Of a DNA stretch of 64,000 nucleotides, positions 63,290-64,000 are shown in pieces. The translations under genes were made by a program, and so were the position numbers. The number at the start of each line of letters is the position of its first letter. Within the stretch, counting starts at the first letter, position 1. The notes below the pieces were generated by a model that did not search any database, was not told the DNA's origin, and saw only the letters and a program-made list of their open reading frames with translations. The stretch comes from Bosea sp. PAMC 26642 (GTDB lineage: Bacteria; Pseudomonadota; Alphaproteobacteria; Rhizobiales; Beijerinckiaceae): the NCBI RefSeq assembly GCF_001562255.1, contig NZ_CP014301.1, positions 2,666,001 to 2,730,000 of the forward strand, given 5' to 3'.

Positions 63290-64000
63290 CTAGGTCGCTT
63301 CGAGTACCATGTTGAGCGGCGTCTCTGCGGCGCGGCGCACCTGCCCGAACCCGCCGGAGCGGATCACCTCGGCGATCCGCTGCTCGCCGGCTTGAGCACC
63401 CAGCGCGAGGCCGGTCTCTTGCGCCAGTGATGTCGGCACGCAGATCATCGTCGACGCGGAGTAGTAGATGCGTCCGACCGGATTGATGTTGTCGTCGAGC
63501 GCATCGCCAGCCATTGGCTCGACCACCATCCATGTGCCGCCGGCTTTCAGCGCCTTGCGGATATGCGACGCGGCGCCTTGCGGATCGCCCATGTCGTGAA
63601 GGCAGTCGAAGCAGGTGATCAGATCGAAGTCGCGGCCGCCGAAGTCCTGCGCTCTGCCGACCTCGAATGTCAGATTCGTCAGCCCGTGCGATAGCGCATG
63701 AGCGGTGGCGGCCGCGATCGACGCGGGGTGGAAGTCGTATCCGGTGAAGTGTGATTTCGGGAACGCCTGCGCCATCAGGATGGTCGAGAGCCCGTGGCCG
63801 CAGCCGACATCGGCGACTGTCGCGCCTACCTTCAGCCTGTCGACGACGCCGTTGAGCGCGGGCAGCCAATCCTGCACGAGGGCGTTGACATAACCCGGAC
63901 GGAACAGCCGCGCCACCGCGCAGAACATGCAGCCCGCCTGCTCGCCCCAGGCGACGCCGCGTCCGGTCTTGAACGCCGCCTGCACCTTCGGCTGGTTCTC
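63290..64000 (-). CDS. class I SAM-dependent methyltransferase (5' end outside window)
   Basis: The last ~236 residues of a larger methyltransferase; codons continue past the window end (reading ENQPKVQAAFKTG). The SAM-binding loop is ADVGCGHGLSTILMAQ, followed by 'HFTGYDFHPASI', 'DLITCFDCLHDMGDP' (motif IV) and 'LKAGGTWMVVEPMAGD'. This pattern matches methyltransferases with an N-terminal winged helix, some of which modify rRNA, quinones or small molecules. The substrate is unknown. Confidence 0.85.
   Translation of the reverse strand, partial: ENQPKVQAAFKTGRGVAWGEQAGCMFCAVARLFRPGYVNALVQDWLPALNGVVDRLKVGATVADVGCGHGLSTILMAQAFPKSHFTGYDFHPASIAAATAHALSHGLTNLTFEVGRAQDFGGRDFDLITCFDCLHDMGDPQGAASHIRKALKAGGTWMVVEPMAGDALDDNINPVGRIYYSASTMICVPTSLAQETGLALGAQAGEQRIAEVIRSGGFGQVRRAAETPLNMVLEAT

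Overview
The window is about 64 kb of GC-rich DNA from an alphaproteobacterium, most likely a Hyphomicrobiales (rhizobial, Bosea/Methylobacterium-like) chromosome. The clues are glycine-zipper/DUF1236 secreted proteins, an EcfG-type (GGAAC-N16-CGTT) stress promoter, DUF2924/DUF3489/DUF5681 phage-like genes, and many ABC uptake operons with GntR and LysR regulators. The genus cannot be fixed from the sequence alone. I saw no rRNA, tRNA or CRISPR array.

Region 1 (1-19.1 kb) is a patchwork of small stress and envelope genes: a BrkB/YihY protein, DUF883-like membrane anchors, a holin-like protein, GlsB/YeaQ, a YidB-like DUF937 protein, CorA, small secreted proteins, a stand-alone receiver domain, a broken GT14 glycosyltransferase, a protein made of two HigA-N-terminus-like repeats, and an orphan HEVGH protein. 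A divergent pair of secreted-protein genes occurs twice in inverted orientation, near 3 kb and near 13.5 kb. At 6.0-7.0 kb three IS3-type transposase remnants abut, and one carries an in-frame palindromic insertion. Debris of a nickel/cobalt-efflux locus and another IS lies at 19.2-20.1 kb.

Region 2 (20.4-25.6 kb) is a catabolic operon: a GntR/FCD regulator with a likely operator on its own promoter, a 3-hydroxyisobutyrate-dehydrogenase-family enzyme, a four-gene polar-amino-acid-type ABC transporter, and an RpiB/LacAB isomerase. Region 3 (25.7-30.9 kb) is a phage packaging remnant without structural genes: large terminase, DUF5681 protein, ParB-methyltransferase fusion, DUF2924 and DUF3489.

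Region 4 (30.9-41.6 kb) joins a divergent peptide-type ABC transporter to an aldo-keto reductase/RidA fusion, an amidohydrolase, a kynureninase-like PLP enzyme and tryptophan 2,3-dioxygenase. It looks like a tryptophan/kynurenine uptake and degradation island with non-standard middle steps, and is my best candidate for an undescribed system. Region 5 (41.7-47.0 kb) is a LysR-controlled set of NAD(P)H-linked and detoxification-type enzymes. Region 6 (47.1-48.2 kb) is a mobile mystery protein A/B (XRE + Fic) module. Region 7 (48.7-51.0 kb) is the divergent dgdR/dgdA pair for dialkylglycine breakdown, with all the DgdA active-site residues I checked in place.

Region 8 (51.4-60.6 kb) is a ten-gene minus-strand operon for an aromatic-type substrate: FAH-family hydrolase, extradiol (VOC) dioxygenase, LivKHMGF-type transporter, two YciI-like proteins (one frameshifted) and a dehydrogenase, with a divergent GntR regulator. 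Region 9 (61.0-64.0 kb) has a LysR/LysE pair and the end of a methyltransferase operon that leaves the window.
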